Program-made: the position numbers and the translations under genes
Assembly (NCBI RefSeq): GCF_963675165.1
Contig: NC_087377.1
Coordinates: 12,882,632-12,946,631 of the forward strand
Source of the DNA: Halichondria panicea
Lineage: Eukaryota; Porifera; Demospongiae; Suberitida; Halichondriidae
Direction of reading: 5' to 3'
DNA length: 64,000 nucleotides
In this document: piece by piece, positions 9,887 to 22,408 of the stretch
How positions within the stretch are numbered: position 1 is the first letter of the stretch
Layout of the letters: each line of letters opens with the position of its first letter
Notes under the pieces: generated by a model
The model's database searches: none
What the model was told of the DNA's origin: nothing
Seen by the model: only the letters and a program-made list of their open reading frames with translations

Positions 9887-12800
9887 GTTTGTACAAAGCT
9901 ACCAGGCAAGCGATCACTGATGCTGGAAATGACGAGTCTACTACAATAGGAAGACAAGCAAACCAGGTGATGCATGTAGCTGTTGAGCAATAGCAGTTCA
10001 GTATATACAGAAGAAATTTCTTATGAATAGTTCCAAGAGAGAGAAGTCCTTAATGTATTTCACATGACTTGAAAGTTGTAACTATGAAGCACTTCAGATG
10101 CTCTGCAGAAAATTAAAGTATAATGTTTTTTAACAGACCTAGCTTGCATGGTTACGTAAAACAATTAATTATCAATACCATTTTTAGGCCAGAAGTGAAC
10201 TACAATTTGTCGGTCATAAACAAGACTTCAGTGAAGCTACCAAACAACCGATCAACGCTAAAAAGGATTGGTCCACTGCAGCAGGAACCCAAGCAAACCA
10301 GTTGGATGTAACTGTCAAACAACTTGCACCAGCAGTTCAGAAAGAGAGAGAGAGAGAATCTGCACATCAACAGGAACTGAAAAAAATGAAACAACTGTAC
10401 ATGGTGAGTGGTTTTGTGTAGTCAAATTAGGACTGCAGTTGTGAATTGTCGATACACGTATATTATATGATAATGTCGTTAGGGTTGTTGGTGTATATTT
10501 ATATTGTACTATACCTTGAATAATGAATTTTTAACGACTTATAATTACATGTACAAAAAGAACAAGAGAATAATCCTTGAAGACAAGTACAAAGGGAGGA
10601 TTGATGAGTTTAAGGAATGGCATGAAGAGAGAATGAGTGATTTGAATAAAACCTACCAGGTATAGGTGCATGGGAGGCTCTTAGCCTCGATCCCAGGCCG
10701 AGTTTTCGCTTTTATAACGGTTAGGCGAACAACTGGGCCTGGTACTAGTTGTCTGCGCATGCGTCAGTCGTTCGTCAGATTCTGACGAATGGATATTCTC
10801 GTTCACTTTCGTGACATTTATATTCGTGTACTATCGTGTACTAGAAGTCAGTTCCCGTTTTATCATTATTGGAATCGATTGGAATGGCTCTTAGCTGAAG
10901 CTTCTCTCTTCTCTGAAGCTTATTCTGAAGACTGAACAACAAGGGAAGAGGTATAAAGCTTTGTCAAGCTTGTTAAGGTCAGATATTTTTGTGTGGGCCC
11001 TATGGATGGCTATGCTATCAAGTCTTGTTCATGTTTGGCAAGATCTACCGGTACGTAGGTAGACTATATATAGTTTCATCATTAATATGGTGGATCAAGT
11101 GAAGAGTGTGAGCTAGAGAACTTGGTGCTGCCATCATCAGCTCGTCGACAATGACACTATAACCGAGAAATTTAATATGTATAGATCTACACGTATTTAA
11201 AATGTCTACTTCTCTGTACAGGAGCAATGGCTAATATCCAGCTATCCCAACAGTGCTCCTCTTGGCTATACTAACGGACGAGACTGGACAGTTTGAGGTA
11301 AGGGTTTAACCGTCTTTGGTTTCTTTTAATATTGTCCTATACTCACAGACACAGGACTGGAGTATGACCTGCTCATTCGAGCGTTGCTGGGTAGCTCAGA
11401 GACATCAAGAGAATCTACGTTTTCTCAAGCAATGAGTTACGAGTTGGGGCCTAGAATCAGAGAAGTCCAGCAGCCTGCTAAATCTTTTTGAAACGTAATT
11501 TGAAGGCATTCAATCATCTTGAAGTTGCCCTGGGTCACTGTAATTGTGCTGCAGCACAACTGGCAACTCCCCAGGCCTTTGTGAAGCAGCTCCCTATGTG
11601 CATCTTTTGTGTACTCACTCTGTGCATTTTCTGTGTACAAATTTCGATTATTGATTTATTAAATATTTTTGCCGACCACAAATATACAATGAAAATTTGA
11701 CGCATGCGCAGACAACTAGTACCAGGCCCAGTTGTTCGCCTAACCGTTATAAAAGCGAAAACTCGGCCTGGGATCGAGGCTAGGGAGGCTCTGCGTTATT
11801 GTATGATGATACGCATGATTTTTACTGAACCTGAGTGCACTATTGTTCTTATTAACCTATAGAATGAGCACAATGAACTAAGGAGACAATTGACTGACGA
11901 GTTTCATACTACATTAGCTGTCCAATCAGCTGAACTAGATGCAACTCACGCCGAGAATGCACGTCTACTTACAACAGCTGATCAGACCCTGTTGGATCAT
12001 CAGAAACAATTAGTAGAGTTACAGCAAGAGTTGGCTCCCAAAGTCAAACAGTATGAAGCTGACATACAACAGTTGATCACAGATAATGAGGTAAAGAGCA
12101 TGAATAAAAAATTGAATTACAGAGTATTGTTGCTTAAAGTTAACATGTTGTGGCAATTAAAAATTATTTCACACAATGATCGAGCATCACAACATGTTCA
12201 GCCTGGTGTATCATGCGTATTCAAATTTGCAGGCTAACCTTCAACGTCAGAAAGATGAAACAAAAGCGGCCACAGCGTGTCTGCTTACAGCACTTGATCA
12301 GGTTAAGATGGATCATCGGCAACAGCTATTAGAGCTGCAGCAAGAAAAAGAGGAAAAAGAAGAGTTGGCTCACAAAATCAAGCAGTATGAAGCTGACATA
12401 CAACAGCTGTTGGCAGATAACGAGGTAAATAGCAGGAAGGAAAAATTTATTATATAGAGTATAATTATTGTGAGGGTTTATAGTTGTTTAAACGTTGTCA
12501 ATATAAATTCCAATGCTTCAGCCAATTATAACTACATGCAGTATAGCGGGTATAGTTCATTTCATAAATTTTCGCTGAATGACTGTTAGAAAGGTTGCCC
12601 GAATCTGAGGTTTTTTATAGCAGCCATTTTGCAGCATGCATGCATGCCAATATTAAATTCGTGTGTATAACAATGTTTGTGGTACATGATGAATCAGCGA
12701 AAACCGTGAACATGCGTTTTTACACCCTCGAAATATACCCGCTATAATTATGGTATTCCGTTATTCAGCCTGATATGTATCATTTCAATATTTTCAGGAT

Positions 12801-14061
12801 AACCTTCAACGACAGAAAGATGAAAACCGATGGGCAATTCAACAATTAGAGGTAAGAAAAATATCCCGTGTGCATTACTGCTATTCATGGTCAATCAATC
12901 ACTTTTTTTAGGCTAGCCTTGAAAATTATCAAAATGAAAACCACAAGCTTTCTGCTATTAATCAAGAACTAGAGGTAAGAAGAGTCTTAATTCGGCTATG
13001 ATTATTATGCTCTTAAACAGGTTAGCCTTCAGCAATGTCGTGAACACACCCAACAGTTGGAGGTAAGTTTAAACAAACATATGAAAAAATATCAAAATTA
13101 CGTCACCATGCTACCTATATAGAATAAGTTGCACAACCAGGATGAATTGTCTCCCTACGTCCTTCCTCAAAGTCCAGACCTTAGAGAATGTGAGGGGGTG
13201 GGGTCATACGGATCTGTTCATCGTATCCAACTGAATGGGATTAGCTGCATTGCCAAACGTATTCACGACATTTTGCTTGGTCAAGGGAGAGAAGAAGGAG
13301 TAAATTTAGAAGACAAACGAGCAGCTTATATCAAGTTTTATTGCGAGTGTGTGTTACTGAGTCGATTGCGCCACCCCAACATTGTCCAGTTCATGGGTGT
13401 GTACTACGGGCCACAGAGAGATTACGGGAGAGAGCTCACATTAGTTATGGAGCGCCTGTACATGAATCTCGAGGGCTGCCTAAAGCAATATCGAAACATT
13501 GAAATGTGGTTAAAAGTATCGATTCTTCTAGACATTACCCAAGGCTTACTCCACCTTCATTCTCAGGGTATTGTTCACCGTGATCTGACAGCTCCCAACA
13601 TTCTCCTCACAACGAGCTTTCACGCTAAGATTGCTGACCTTGGCGTCTCAAGAATCATCGATGTCCACCCTCTGGCTGCCTCCAAACAGTCAATGATTCC
13701 CGGTACTCTCGGGTATATGCCTCCTGAGGCACTGGCTGAAATCCCCGTGTATGGCTATGCTTTGGACGTCTTCTCTTTTGGTGTGCTAACCTTGTTTGTC
13801 CTTCTTCAAATCTATCCTCAGTACTATGACAATCTTGTGACCCCCGAAGGATTGACTCTCAAAGAATCTCATATTCAAAAACGTTCAAAATGGATCGACA
13901 TGTTGTCATTCGATAATCCGTTTCTTCTACTAATCCGTCAATGTCTTCAAGATGTGCCTGCACGAAGACCAACCACTACTAATCTTAATTCCGAACTGAT
14001 TCGAATTGCTGAGACGTACCCTAAGCCTTATCAAGATGTTATCGATATGCTATCACATTAA
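9887..14061 (+). CDS. Coiled-coil protein kinase (TKL-like), multi-exon
   Basis: Supported exons: 10188-10403, 10561-10659, 11863-12090, 12233-12424, 12798-12851, 12912-12974, 13021-13062 and 13123-14061. Each is a multiple of three, so all introns are phase 0, and together they encode about 610 residues. A possible earlier exon ends at 9967 (IGRQANQ before GTGATG). Everything before the last exon is Gln/Glu/Lys-rich and reads as coiled coil. Exons 11863-12090 and 12233-12424 are related to each other (both end KQYEADIQQL), a sign of exon duplication. The last exon is a protein kinase: GVGSYGSV glycine loop, lysine in CIAKRI, HRDLTAPN catalytic loop, DLG in place of DFG, and GTLGYMPPEAL. This resembles TKL kinases; the substrate is unknown. 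No signal peptide or membrane helix is visible, so it is probably cytoplasmic. The true start is not identified. The second intron is swollen by a 1.1-kb transposon. Confidence 0.8.
10682..11782. mobile_element. MULE-like transposon, 85-bp perfect TIRs, 10-bp target duplication
   Basis: 10682-10766 and 11698-11782 are exact 85-bp inverted repeats beginning TAGCCTCGATCCCAGGCCGA. The flanks GGGAGGCTCT (10672-10681) and GGGAGGCTCT (11783-11792) form a 10-bp target duplication. Long terminal repeats with 9-10-bp duplications are typical of Mutator-like elements. The interior has no gene I can recognise. This is the longest member of a family whose short foldback members recur through the window. 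It sits inside an intron of the kinase gene. Confidence 0.92.
12542..12746. repeat. MITE, TATAGCGGGTA family
   Basis: Begins TATAGCGGGTATA and ends TATACCCGCTATA, with inner inverted TTTTCGCTGA/TCAGCGAAAA. It lies in the intron between two coiled-coil exons of the kinase gene. The same family recurs at 16025-16138, 31889-32122, 33789-33997, 37748-37926, 50732-50933, 51694-51944, 53368-53577 and about 60727-60905. Confidence 0.75.
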
Positions 14062-14740
14062 TTTTGGTAAGACAAAATAATGTAATTATACAGATCAATG
14101 ATTTATGCTCTGTATACATGTGCATGTATCTATGCAGGCCCAACCACAGCATGGTTTTTCCCACTACTCTTCATAGCTCTCTCTCTCTCTGTCTGTCATG
14201 CAGGCCACACTCAGACAGTAAACATTACTTATAGATAATTAGTCCTGCATCTGATGATTATGGCCAAAATCTGATGATGATGTATTCCTTTAGTTCACCA
14301 GTATTTTTTTTGGAGTGAATTATTTTGTGTTTACAATGGTAAATGCATGGTTTTGGTTTATGTAATGGTATACAATGAAACTTAGTTCCACATAATGATC
14401 ATTGAGAAAATGGGGGCTTGTCTAGTACTGCTTAGCCTATCATAATTTAATATGTGCTGGAAATAGCGAACCTAAAATGTACAGATTTAGAGTTGGTAAA
14501 CTGGTTCTGAAATTAGACTGAGATTGCTCATTTCAAATTAAACCATGTGCAGATTCCTGTGCTATTCCAACCGCTCCTTCGAGTGGTTCCATTTAATAAT
14601 TGCTGTCCAATTATACTCTCATTCGCAGACTGAATAGCAGAAATTAATACTCACGAAAATAATTATGTCACCTTAAGGTAATATACCTATGTATGACAGC
14701 AGCAACTTATTACGAGCAGATAGATCTATAAATTAATTTT
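14062..14740. other. Kinase 3' flank and intergenic sequence
   Basis: No further exon was found after the kinase stop codon. The stretch contains a CTCTCTCTCT run near 14180 and otherwise nothing supported. Confidence 0.5.
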
Positions 14741-15064
14741 GGACTGTTTACTGTATGTATACCAGGAGCACCTGTTTTTCAGGTCCGCCAACTGCATGTG
14801 CGCCTAAACATTAAGTTACGGTGCACGATTGTAGAGTTGACTAAAAGTGCATGCATGTGATCATGAATGGGTCATCACAATAATATTATGTCAATGATCT
14901 TTTCCACCTCAATTCCCTTATAAGTATAAATTAACAAAATGGTGCACTTCAGAAGTAATCATTGTATACTTGTAAGTGTAGCTGTGTCATTGCTGAGCCA
15001 AGGTATATAGTCTTAGGTTTATGAATGTTTAGTGCATGATTAGTGTCAATGTTTAGTCCTGCAG

Positions 15065-16853
15065 GCTACCCCAGGACTAGTGCTGCCAGTAGAGAGAACC
15101 ACTGGACTGGGTTGTATACCAGAGGGCAGGACTGTCAGCTATGTGTGCACTGTCACTGATCCACTAGATCCTCCTGTGGCTAGTACTGTTTGGCAGGGAA
15201 CTGCCCTCAACTGTCCTTCAGCAAGTGATACAACAAACAATCGCATCATTCTATCTCATAATCAATTTCAGTCTGGAGGCAATGCTGGTGTTTGTGGTGG
15301 CTTGTCTGCAATGAGTATTGGATTTAGTAGAAATGAATACACCTCAAGATTGATTCTAACAGCCTCTAATGAGTTGAATGGAATGACTGTTATATGTAGT
15401 TTGAGTGGAATTTTTATAGCTGGAAATGACACCGTAATAGTTGGAGGTGAGTAACATAATTATGACTATCTGACTGTGCCATAACTTTGCCATTCCAAAC
15501 AGCTTCTTCCCTTCCCCCTCTAAGTGTCATGGTTGAGGTCACTTCTTCTTCGTCCTTCACCTTCAGTTGGATTCCACCATCTGATACCAGCAATGTGGGA
15601 GGATATCTGTTTAACGTGACTGGAGAGGATTGTGGTTGTGTAAGTATGAAAACTAGTGCTGACACTACCAATGTCCTGTGTTCTGATTGGACGGTCAGTG
15701 GTCAGACCTGCTCCTTTGAAGTGAGGGCCATATCAGAAGACTGTGGGTTCACCAGTGATTCTGTTGCACTAGCCATCTCACTGCGCGGTGAGTTCATACA
15801 CACAGCTATACATGCATGCACTATATAAAGAGGTAATCGTTCATCTTGCAGTACCATCCAGTCCAACTGGGCTACAAGTGATGTCAATGTACAATCAGTA
15901 TGGAAGCACAGAGTATATTGAAGTGGATGGGTGTGGTGAGTTGAATCAGTGACATTCTCACACTATAACTATAATTATGTCCTTGAGTTTTCCCCATAAA
16001 TTTCGATTTACTGTCACGTGTAATCTATAGCGGGTACATATAATTATACTTGGTGCCTAAAACTTTTCCGGTGAATCTATGTGATGCCGGTTCCAAATTA
16101 ACTTCATTCACCATTGCTTACCAAATACACCTGCTATAATGTAATCCACGAAAAGCGTATAGTTTACTTTGTTTGTATGGCATAAGAGCTATGAAACCGT
16201 TAACTTTGACACATCCTGTCTAGAATTGATTACTGTGACCAACGGTGCATGGTGTGTGAAAGTACTATAACTGGCTTATCGCATAATATGATAAGGCATT
16301 TTGTTAGTACGGTACTATAATATAGATTTTCCCTTCTTGTAAGTAAATATATTGCTCACATCTTAAGCAGTCCACCCCTCAGGGACCCTGAGATGCGAGC
16401 AAGAAACTACACCAGGTGAATGCTATACGGCTATACAAACTGTGACCTGTTGATTGTGCTTATACTAAAGAATGCTAGCTATACAAACTGTGACCTATTG
16501 ATTGTGCATGCATGCCTATACTAACTATACAAACTGTGAGATTGTGCCTATAATAACTAAAGATAACATTTACTTATTAAATGGATGTGAATGTTCTTGC
16601 AACTATAGAAAACAATCTTTCTTTTGGAGTATCTATTACTGTTGCTGTTATTTTGACATTCCTGGCTCTAGGAATCTCCATTGGTGTTTTCATTGTGTTG
16701 GGAGTGAACAAGTGGAGGAGGTCTGAAAATATAACTCTGCAAACTGAAACTGAAATGATACCACCTCCTGTGATATACGAAGAACCTAATGACATTAAAC
16801 CTGACCCCTTCACTCAGGAGAACGTTGCTTATGAGCTAGTAAAACCCAACTGA
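15065..16853 (+). CDS. Ig/FN3 membrane receptor with tyrosine tail (5' part not found)
   Basis: Five exons join in frame: 15065-15446, 15503-15787, 15852-15935, 16371-16415 and 16609-16853. All junctions are phase 1, giving 346 codons to the stop. The first exon is an Ig-like domain (cysteines in LGCIPEGRTVSYVC, VWQGTALNC, MTVIC). The second is a fibronectin-III-like domain (FTFSWIPPSDTSNVGGY to FEVRAISEDCG). A short third piece resembles another FN3 strand (SSPTGLQV). The last exon has one membrane helix (VSITVAVILTFLALGISIGV) and a cytoplasmic tail with VIYEEP and NVAYELV, candidate phosphotyrosine/SH2 motifs. No signal peptide exon was found upstream. Its first exon and 5' flank are duplicated at 7.8-8.4 kb. 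A recognition or adhesion receptor is likely by domain content; the ligand is unknown. Confidence 0.75.
16025..16138. repeat. MITE, TATAGCGGGTA family, in receptor intron
   Basis: Starts CTATAGCGGGTACAT and ends ACACCTGCTATAATG inside the 15936-16370 intron of the receptor gene. The copy is diverged. Confidence 0.5.
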
Positions 16854-17107
16854 CTATAATTTATTATTATTTTAGTGAAAGAAGTAATTAGCGGTGTTAC
16901 ATACAGTCATGTAGATCAGATCATGACACTTTTGGTAATTAGTTTGTTCTCTGCAAAATAGGTTCTTATACTAGTAAGAAATGATTCTATAGCAACTGCT
17001 TGTTTAAATAGCTGCTATAGCAATAATCAAAATAAGGTGCATGGTGACTGTTGACAATAGAAGTGAATGCTATCATATACCATATTGAATCAACAGTACT
17101 ATTTCAA

Positions 17108-19204
17108 TTAAGCTGTATATTTGAGTTCTCCATAAGCCTGGTTTGACTGCAACTCAATGTTTTGCTTTGCCATCTGGGGTGGATAATCATTGTTGTACAC
17201 AAATCTCTTTTAAGTTAATTTTCTCACTTGTCCATAAGCTTCATTAGACACCACTTGAATGTCTTGTGTTCTTTGTGCTGTTACTAGACCGACTTCCTCG
17301 TATACTGGACCAGCTGCAACTTTTGGAACTTTATTGTCTGACAGCTGGGTGCTACCTATTGAACCAAGTCATAAAGAGTCAGTTTTTAATAACATGAAAC
17401 AACCTTTTGCCCTCACTTTTTGTTTTCTTTACTAAGACTATGAACACCACAACAACCAGTACCACCACCACAAACAGACTGCCAAGAGAACCACCAGCTA
17501 TAGCCCCAACGTTATCAGCCAGTAGAGCTAAGACGGAAATCAACAACACATGTATAATCACCACAATGATACAATGCTATTATACACAGCTTAGTATATA
17601 CGTAATTGTGCATGTAGTATAATTTTTATTGACTTTAAAAAGGCTATTAAAAGTACTCACGGACAGTTGTTGGGGACACACACATAATGGTGCTAGGCTC
17701 AAGGTTCCAGACTCCAGCATTAGTGCAAATGATGGTGTTGGGTACAGTCAGTGAGAGTCCATTGTCACACAGCACTGTTCCCTCCAACACTGTCTCGTTC
17801 AACCTCTCATAGTTCACTATAGTAGTGCCATTGGATGGGTCCTCAGGGACAGTGCAGTTGACTGTGTAGATATAGCATGCGCAGTTAATTATATAACAGC
17901 ATGCATTATACCTGGCAAAGTCCTGCACACCACAGCACTTGGATTTTAGGATCCCACACTCCATTTTGTCTATCTCTTGTGCAAGTTGCAGTCAGAACAC
18001 CCTCGGGAAAGTGTTCATCATTGCACTGATAGATGACCTGTGACCCCTCTGTGTAAGACTGACCACTAGTGTTCACACTATACCCATAGAGGGAGACCCG
18101 GGAACTGGGCAGGTCACTGGGGGTTCTGTAAGAGAAATACGGCTTGATCTATATGCAAACTTAATGAAATTCTCAAGGTTAGGACTCCATCGTCCATCAT
18201 TGCCACAGATAGAGGTTACTATCTGATTATCTTCAGAACAAGTGAAGGTAAGTGTGTAGCCCACAGTCGGTACACTGGGTATCTGGATGTTGAAATTCTC
18301 AGGGTTAGGACTCCATCGTCCATCATTGCCACAGATAGAGGTTACTATCTGATTATCTTCAGAACAAGTGAAGGTAAGTGTGTAGCCCACAGTCGGTACA
18401 CTGGGTATCTGGATGTTTATCACTCCACTAGCAGCAGAGAGGGAGGATGGACAGGAAACTGAGTATTATAGAAGTATTATAGTTGTGGGGACAGTAATTT
18501 AACATTTGCTTGCCTATGGAAGGTATAGTGAACCACATTGAAGCAATACTCATTCCAGCACAGTTGACAGCTCTGACAGTCACATCGTAGGGTGTGTTAT
18601 AGGAGACAATGATCTGTGCGGAGGTTGTCTCCATGGTGACTGATGACACAGAGAGAAGTGTTGGGGATATGATGAGGACATAGCTCACAGACACACCACC
18701 AGTAGAGGAGGGAGGGTCCCAGTCCAGAGTGATATTAGAGGAACTGGGTCGGTTCAGAGTAGATGAAATTGTTGGGTTCAAGGGAGGGGAGGGGAGATCT
18801 GTGTAAAATGTGTGTCTATTTATTATATATAAAAATTTTCCTCCAATCACAATAAAAATTTCGTACCTGCCACAACAATGGGTATTGGGCCTTTTCCTGC
18901 TCCTCTTATCACTAGACAGTTCACCATAGCTCCACCCAGCGCTGTCACCATGGTAAGGGTGGTGAGTGTTGATATTATCATCCCTCCATTGTGTCCGGAG
19001 TAATCAGCCCGGAACATGAACCCATCAGAGCCAATCTCCCTAGTTACAATACTGTTACTCACTAACCCAGATGCACTACCGTAGGCACATTCAGTCCAGG
19101 TGGTGGGGTTACTGTCCATTGAAGATCCACACCCATAGTACCAGGCAGAGTACAGGTAAAGGTGACAATTTCATTAGGACAAATGGAACTTGGTGTCAGT
19201 GTGG
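17108..19204 (-). pseudogene. Ig/FN3/sushi membrane receptor, probably decayed
   Basis: Exons read on the minus strand: 19204-18867 (Ig-like, with CPNEIVTFTC), 18798-18514 (FN3: SSNITLDWDPPSSTGG; possible GC donor), 18427 to about 17912 (sushi-like cysteine domains), 17861-17661 (sushi-like: VNCTVPEDPSNGTTI to TIMC), 17527-17417 (membrane helix: LGSLFVVVVLVVVVFIVLV) and 17355-17210 (tail with GPVYEEV and NEAYGQV). Two frame breaks are visible. One is an extra C near 19095 that separates the two halves of the Ig domain; the other is near 18085 inside a sushi domain. The sushi exon has an in-frame 126-bp tandem duplication. The tail stop at 17210-17212 is followed in the same frame by 33 sense codons to 17108. 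It converges with the plus-strand receptor ending at 16853. Either a recent pseudogene, or the indels are assembly errors. Confidence 0.6.
18166..18417 (-). repeat. 126-bp in-frame tandem duplication in sushi exon
   Basis: 18166-18291 and 18292-18417 are nearly identical, so the protein repeats a 42-residue block (IPSVPTVGYTLTFTCSEDNQ onward). The length is a multiple of three and preserves the frame. Only one or two base differences are seen, so the duplication is recent. Confidence 0.9.
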
Positions 19205-20142
19205 CTATAACAATTAAAGCAGTGATAATTAATAGTCTATATACTGAAACAATCTATAAATTAGTGTTATACCTTATACCTGCACTGAAAGAAGAGAGCA
19301 ATACACTAGAACTGCCCTCAAGCGATCCAAGCAGATTTCATTTGTCATGTCTAGAAGTCTAGATGATCTAGTTGCATTGAAATAATTATACAGAAAAAAT
19401 ACCCTTTGTTTTATGTAATACAGCTAGGGACAGGACTTCCTATAGTGGCTTATTTCCTGTGAGGGTTAGCTAATAGTATTGCACTTTTGTAATGATCTTT
19501 ACCTAATCAATTTATGACAGTTCACTCCAGGGTAGCTCTTTCTGGCTCAACCTAGCTCTCTGCTGCTGCACTACATACAAAATCCGGTCATAATGATATT
19601 CACAGGCTGACTATGCATAATTATATACACAGTACTTAAACACTCTTCTTATAAGGCAATCGGTGTTTAGGAAAACAGTGATTCCCACACCCATTTCTGG
19701 GAACGAGGCTACGTGCAGCATTGAGCACCTGATGCACCTAAACTGTCTTAGATCGAACCAGCAACCAAACATTAGATCATTACCAGCACATATTACTTTC
19801 AGGGGCAGAAACACCCCTCCAAGAAATGCTGGCTCAGGCTGTTAACTTGAGCATACGATTAATACATATCTCGAGCATAATCTACCACCCCTATAGCTAT
19901 TGGTAGCTGCAAGAAATAGAAAGAGCTGCAAAGCTTCAGCATCAATAATAGCAACAATCATAGTTATCATTTCCCCACTTATCCATAATAGGTTTATGCA
20001 CTTGTTTAGTTAATGATCTTTACCTAATAATTATTGCACTTTTGATAGAGGCACCGGAGAGGAAGTTGGGACATGCATAAAATTGGTGATAAATTTTTTC
20101 TGGTCACTCACAGCTTGCAATCTACTGTACTATTCATGCATA
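19205..20142. other. Intergenic, nothing supported
   Basis: No exon was found that would supply a signal peptide for the minus-strand receptor. A reversed TGCAATCTACTGTA at 20117-20130 resembles the end of the neighbouring Tc1-like element and may be the remnant of an earlier copy. Confidence 0.45.
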
Positions 20143-20318
20143 CAGCAGATTGCAGTTAACTTGCCTGTAGACTTTGGCAGACGGTTATGTAAACAATAGT
20201 AAACAACATTCCAACAACGTGTTGCCTCTTTTAGACGCCGCGGCTAATAAATAGCCTCACCTGATCAAAGGTGAAAGTTCAACTAGCTAAAGTTTTTAAT
20301 TTTAACAAGGACACAAAA

Positions 20319-21341
20319 ATGGACCAACAACACCCCATGGGACAGTATGCCTACTCATATGGTAATGTTTGGCCGGAGTATCAGTGGTCTCCAGAACAGC
20401 TACCTGTGATCAGTCATCAGCCTAGACAGGTATTAATTACTGGTGTGCTTTAAAAAGAAAAGTATGTTGCAACCTGCATGCATGGCATGTAATTTTCTCT
20501 TTATTGTATTTTGTAGGACGACTTGAAGTACCGTGTTCGAATTATTAACCAAAAGTTAAAGAAGGACTCGATTGTAGTTGATTGGCATGGTATCTCTAAC
20601 AAGTTTTCATCGATACTTGAACTGAAACAAAAGCTTATCAGTACTCTCAGTAAGTATGTCCCTCCTGCATCTGCAATAGATGAGTTTAATGTTGGGTACT
20701 TCCATGGACGTCCTCAAGTAAAGAGCTGGATTTTATCGGAAGAAGATTTAAAAGCCATGTACACAAATGCTGGTGACAAAGAGATCTTGCTGTGGTGTGA
20801 TGGACAAGTGCAGGTTACATCAACTTCTGATCGTAAGCGAAAACAAGACGATGCTGAAACGGAGAGTGTGCCTAAACGTGCTGCTAGCAGTGCTTCTGGA
20901 GAAGAAGCAGAGCTTCAAGAACACGTTCATGAATTACAAAACATTCATGGAGACAAATATGACTATGGTGACTACAGAATCTGGGCGAGAATGATTAAAA
21001 ATCATCAATGGAAAGACAAAGATACTCCTCCAAACATCCCTATGATTAGAGGGAAAGTTTCTCGTAAAGGCAAACATGATGTAGTTGATACTCTGGCTAA
21101 TGCTGCTGTTGCTATCGTGAAAGCTTTAAGGCCATCATCTCCTGACGTAAACCCCAGTGTTACTGCTGCTGCATCATGTAGTACACTTGGGATGTCACCT
21201 GGTAAAAAAGTACAGCTACGGTCCCAGTACCTCAAACAACTCAAGGAGATTCAGAACCTTCGAGATGAAAATGTTCTAAGTATTGATGAGTTTCAAGCTG
21301 AAAAATATACTATCTTAACGACATTACGTGAACTTAAGTAA
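20319..21341 (+). CDS. Unknown accessory protein of the Tc1-like transposon
   Basis: Two exons, 20319-20429 and 20517-21341 (donor CAG/GTATTA, acceptor TTTTGTAG), phase 0, give 311 residues; an in-frame ATG at 20271 would add 16. The N-terminal part is polar and aromatic. Residues about 38-130 look like a compact globular domain (YRVRIINQKL to DKEILLWCDG). Then come a basic KRKQDD patch that could be a nuclear signal, a segment with DYRIWARMIKNHQW and PPNIPMI, and a charged C-terminal helix. I do not recognise the family. Standard Tc1 elements carry only a transposase, so this is an extra gene. It may bind DNA or assist transposition, or be a captured host gene. Confidence 0.75.
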
Positions 21342-21427
21342 GGAAATATTAATTATGGAACACAATAAAGACATGTATGACATTATAATAATAATAATGT
21401 GACATTGTTTAATATCTGATTGACTTG

Positions 21428-22408
21428 TTAATTGTAATAACCTGAATGAGAGTACCAGCCATAGCAGTCTTCTGAGGTTATGCTAGCAAATCCTCTAAGA
21501 AGTATGTCCTCTATGTCCTTGGAAGAAGAGGCTAGTTCTTCATTCGCTCTAAGAAATGATTTCACTGCTGAAAATGACTCCTCAATGGGGTTGAGATCTG
21601 GAGAGTATGGCGGAAGGAACACAAGTAATGCTCCAACGCTTGATATCAGACGCCTGACTCTTTCATTATAATGTATAGAAGCATTATCCATCACTACAAT
21701 GCTGTTTGGGTTCACACCATCAAAGGGTAGCAAATGAGGCAAAACAGACAATTCAATAAAGTCGGCATAGATCTCTCCATTAACACTACCCTTGAGAAAC
21801 TGCACATCTAAGATTCCAACAGATGAAAGTGCAGCAATAGCAGAAACCCTTTTCCCTCTTGCTAATAGTTTGGTACAGCAACAGCGAAGACCTCTAAGAC
21901 TGTAGCCAAATTTTCTCATGGCGGTATTCCTGTCACTCCCAGTTTCATCCAAGAACACTAGCATATCAGGATCATACAATGAAACCTCAGCTACATATCG
22001 GGATCTTAATTCTTCGCTCTGTTGAATGGCAATCATCCTCATCTTTTTCCTGCTAAAGCGAGATTGGTGCAGAAACCTGCATATAGTTGACTCATCAACA
22101 TGCGTACCTCTTGCTTGCAGTTCAAGTTTTAGCTCATGGAGGTATATGCTAGGTTTCTCTATAACAAGCTCAAGGATGTGAAGCTGGTCTGCTCTGCTTA
22201 TTTTTCTTACAGCGTTCGATATATGAATTTTCTTCTCGACTGAGCCACTGGTATCAAATAGATTTACAATCCTTTGCACAGTCGAAGGATCAACACAAAG
22301 GTTTTCACTGATTTTCTTTGTTGAGATGTCAAGTACCTTTCTTTGATACACCATGCGCCATCTGAGGTCTGAGTGGTAAGCTTTTGTTCTTCCAGGTTCA
22401 CAAGACAT
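21428..22408 (-). CDS. Tc1-like DD34E transposase, intact
   Basis: An uninterrupted 326-residue frame with no introns. The N-terminus is a helix-turn-helix region (ISTKKISENLCVDPSTVQRI). The DDE_3 catalytic core has its first aspartate in VFLDETGSD and its second in VVMDNASIHY. The glutamate is in PPYSPDLNPIEESF, with 34 residues between the second aspartate and the glutamate, as in Tc1. It would cut and paste the surrounding element by acting on its terminal repeats. The frame is complete and all catalytic residues are present, so the enzyme could be active. Confidence 0.92.
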   Translation of the reverse strand: MSCEPGRTKAYHSDLRWRMVYQRKVLDISTKKISENLCVDPSTVQRIVNLFDTSGSVEKKIHISNAVRKISRADQLHILELVIEKPSIYLHELKLELQARGTHVDESTICRFLHQSRFSRKKMRMIAIQQSEELRSRYVAEVSLYDPDMLVFLDETGSDRNTAMRKFGYSLRGLRCCCTKLLARGKRVSAIAALSSVGILDVQFLKGSVNGEIYADFIELSVLPHLLPFDGVNPNSIVVMDNASIHYNERVRRLISSVGALLVFLPPYSPDLNPIEESFSAVKSFLRANEELASSSKDIEDILLRGFASITSEDCYGWYSHSGYYN

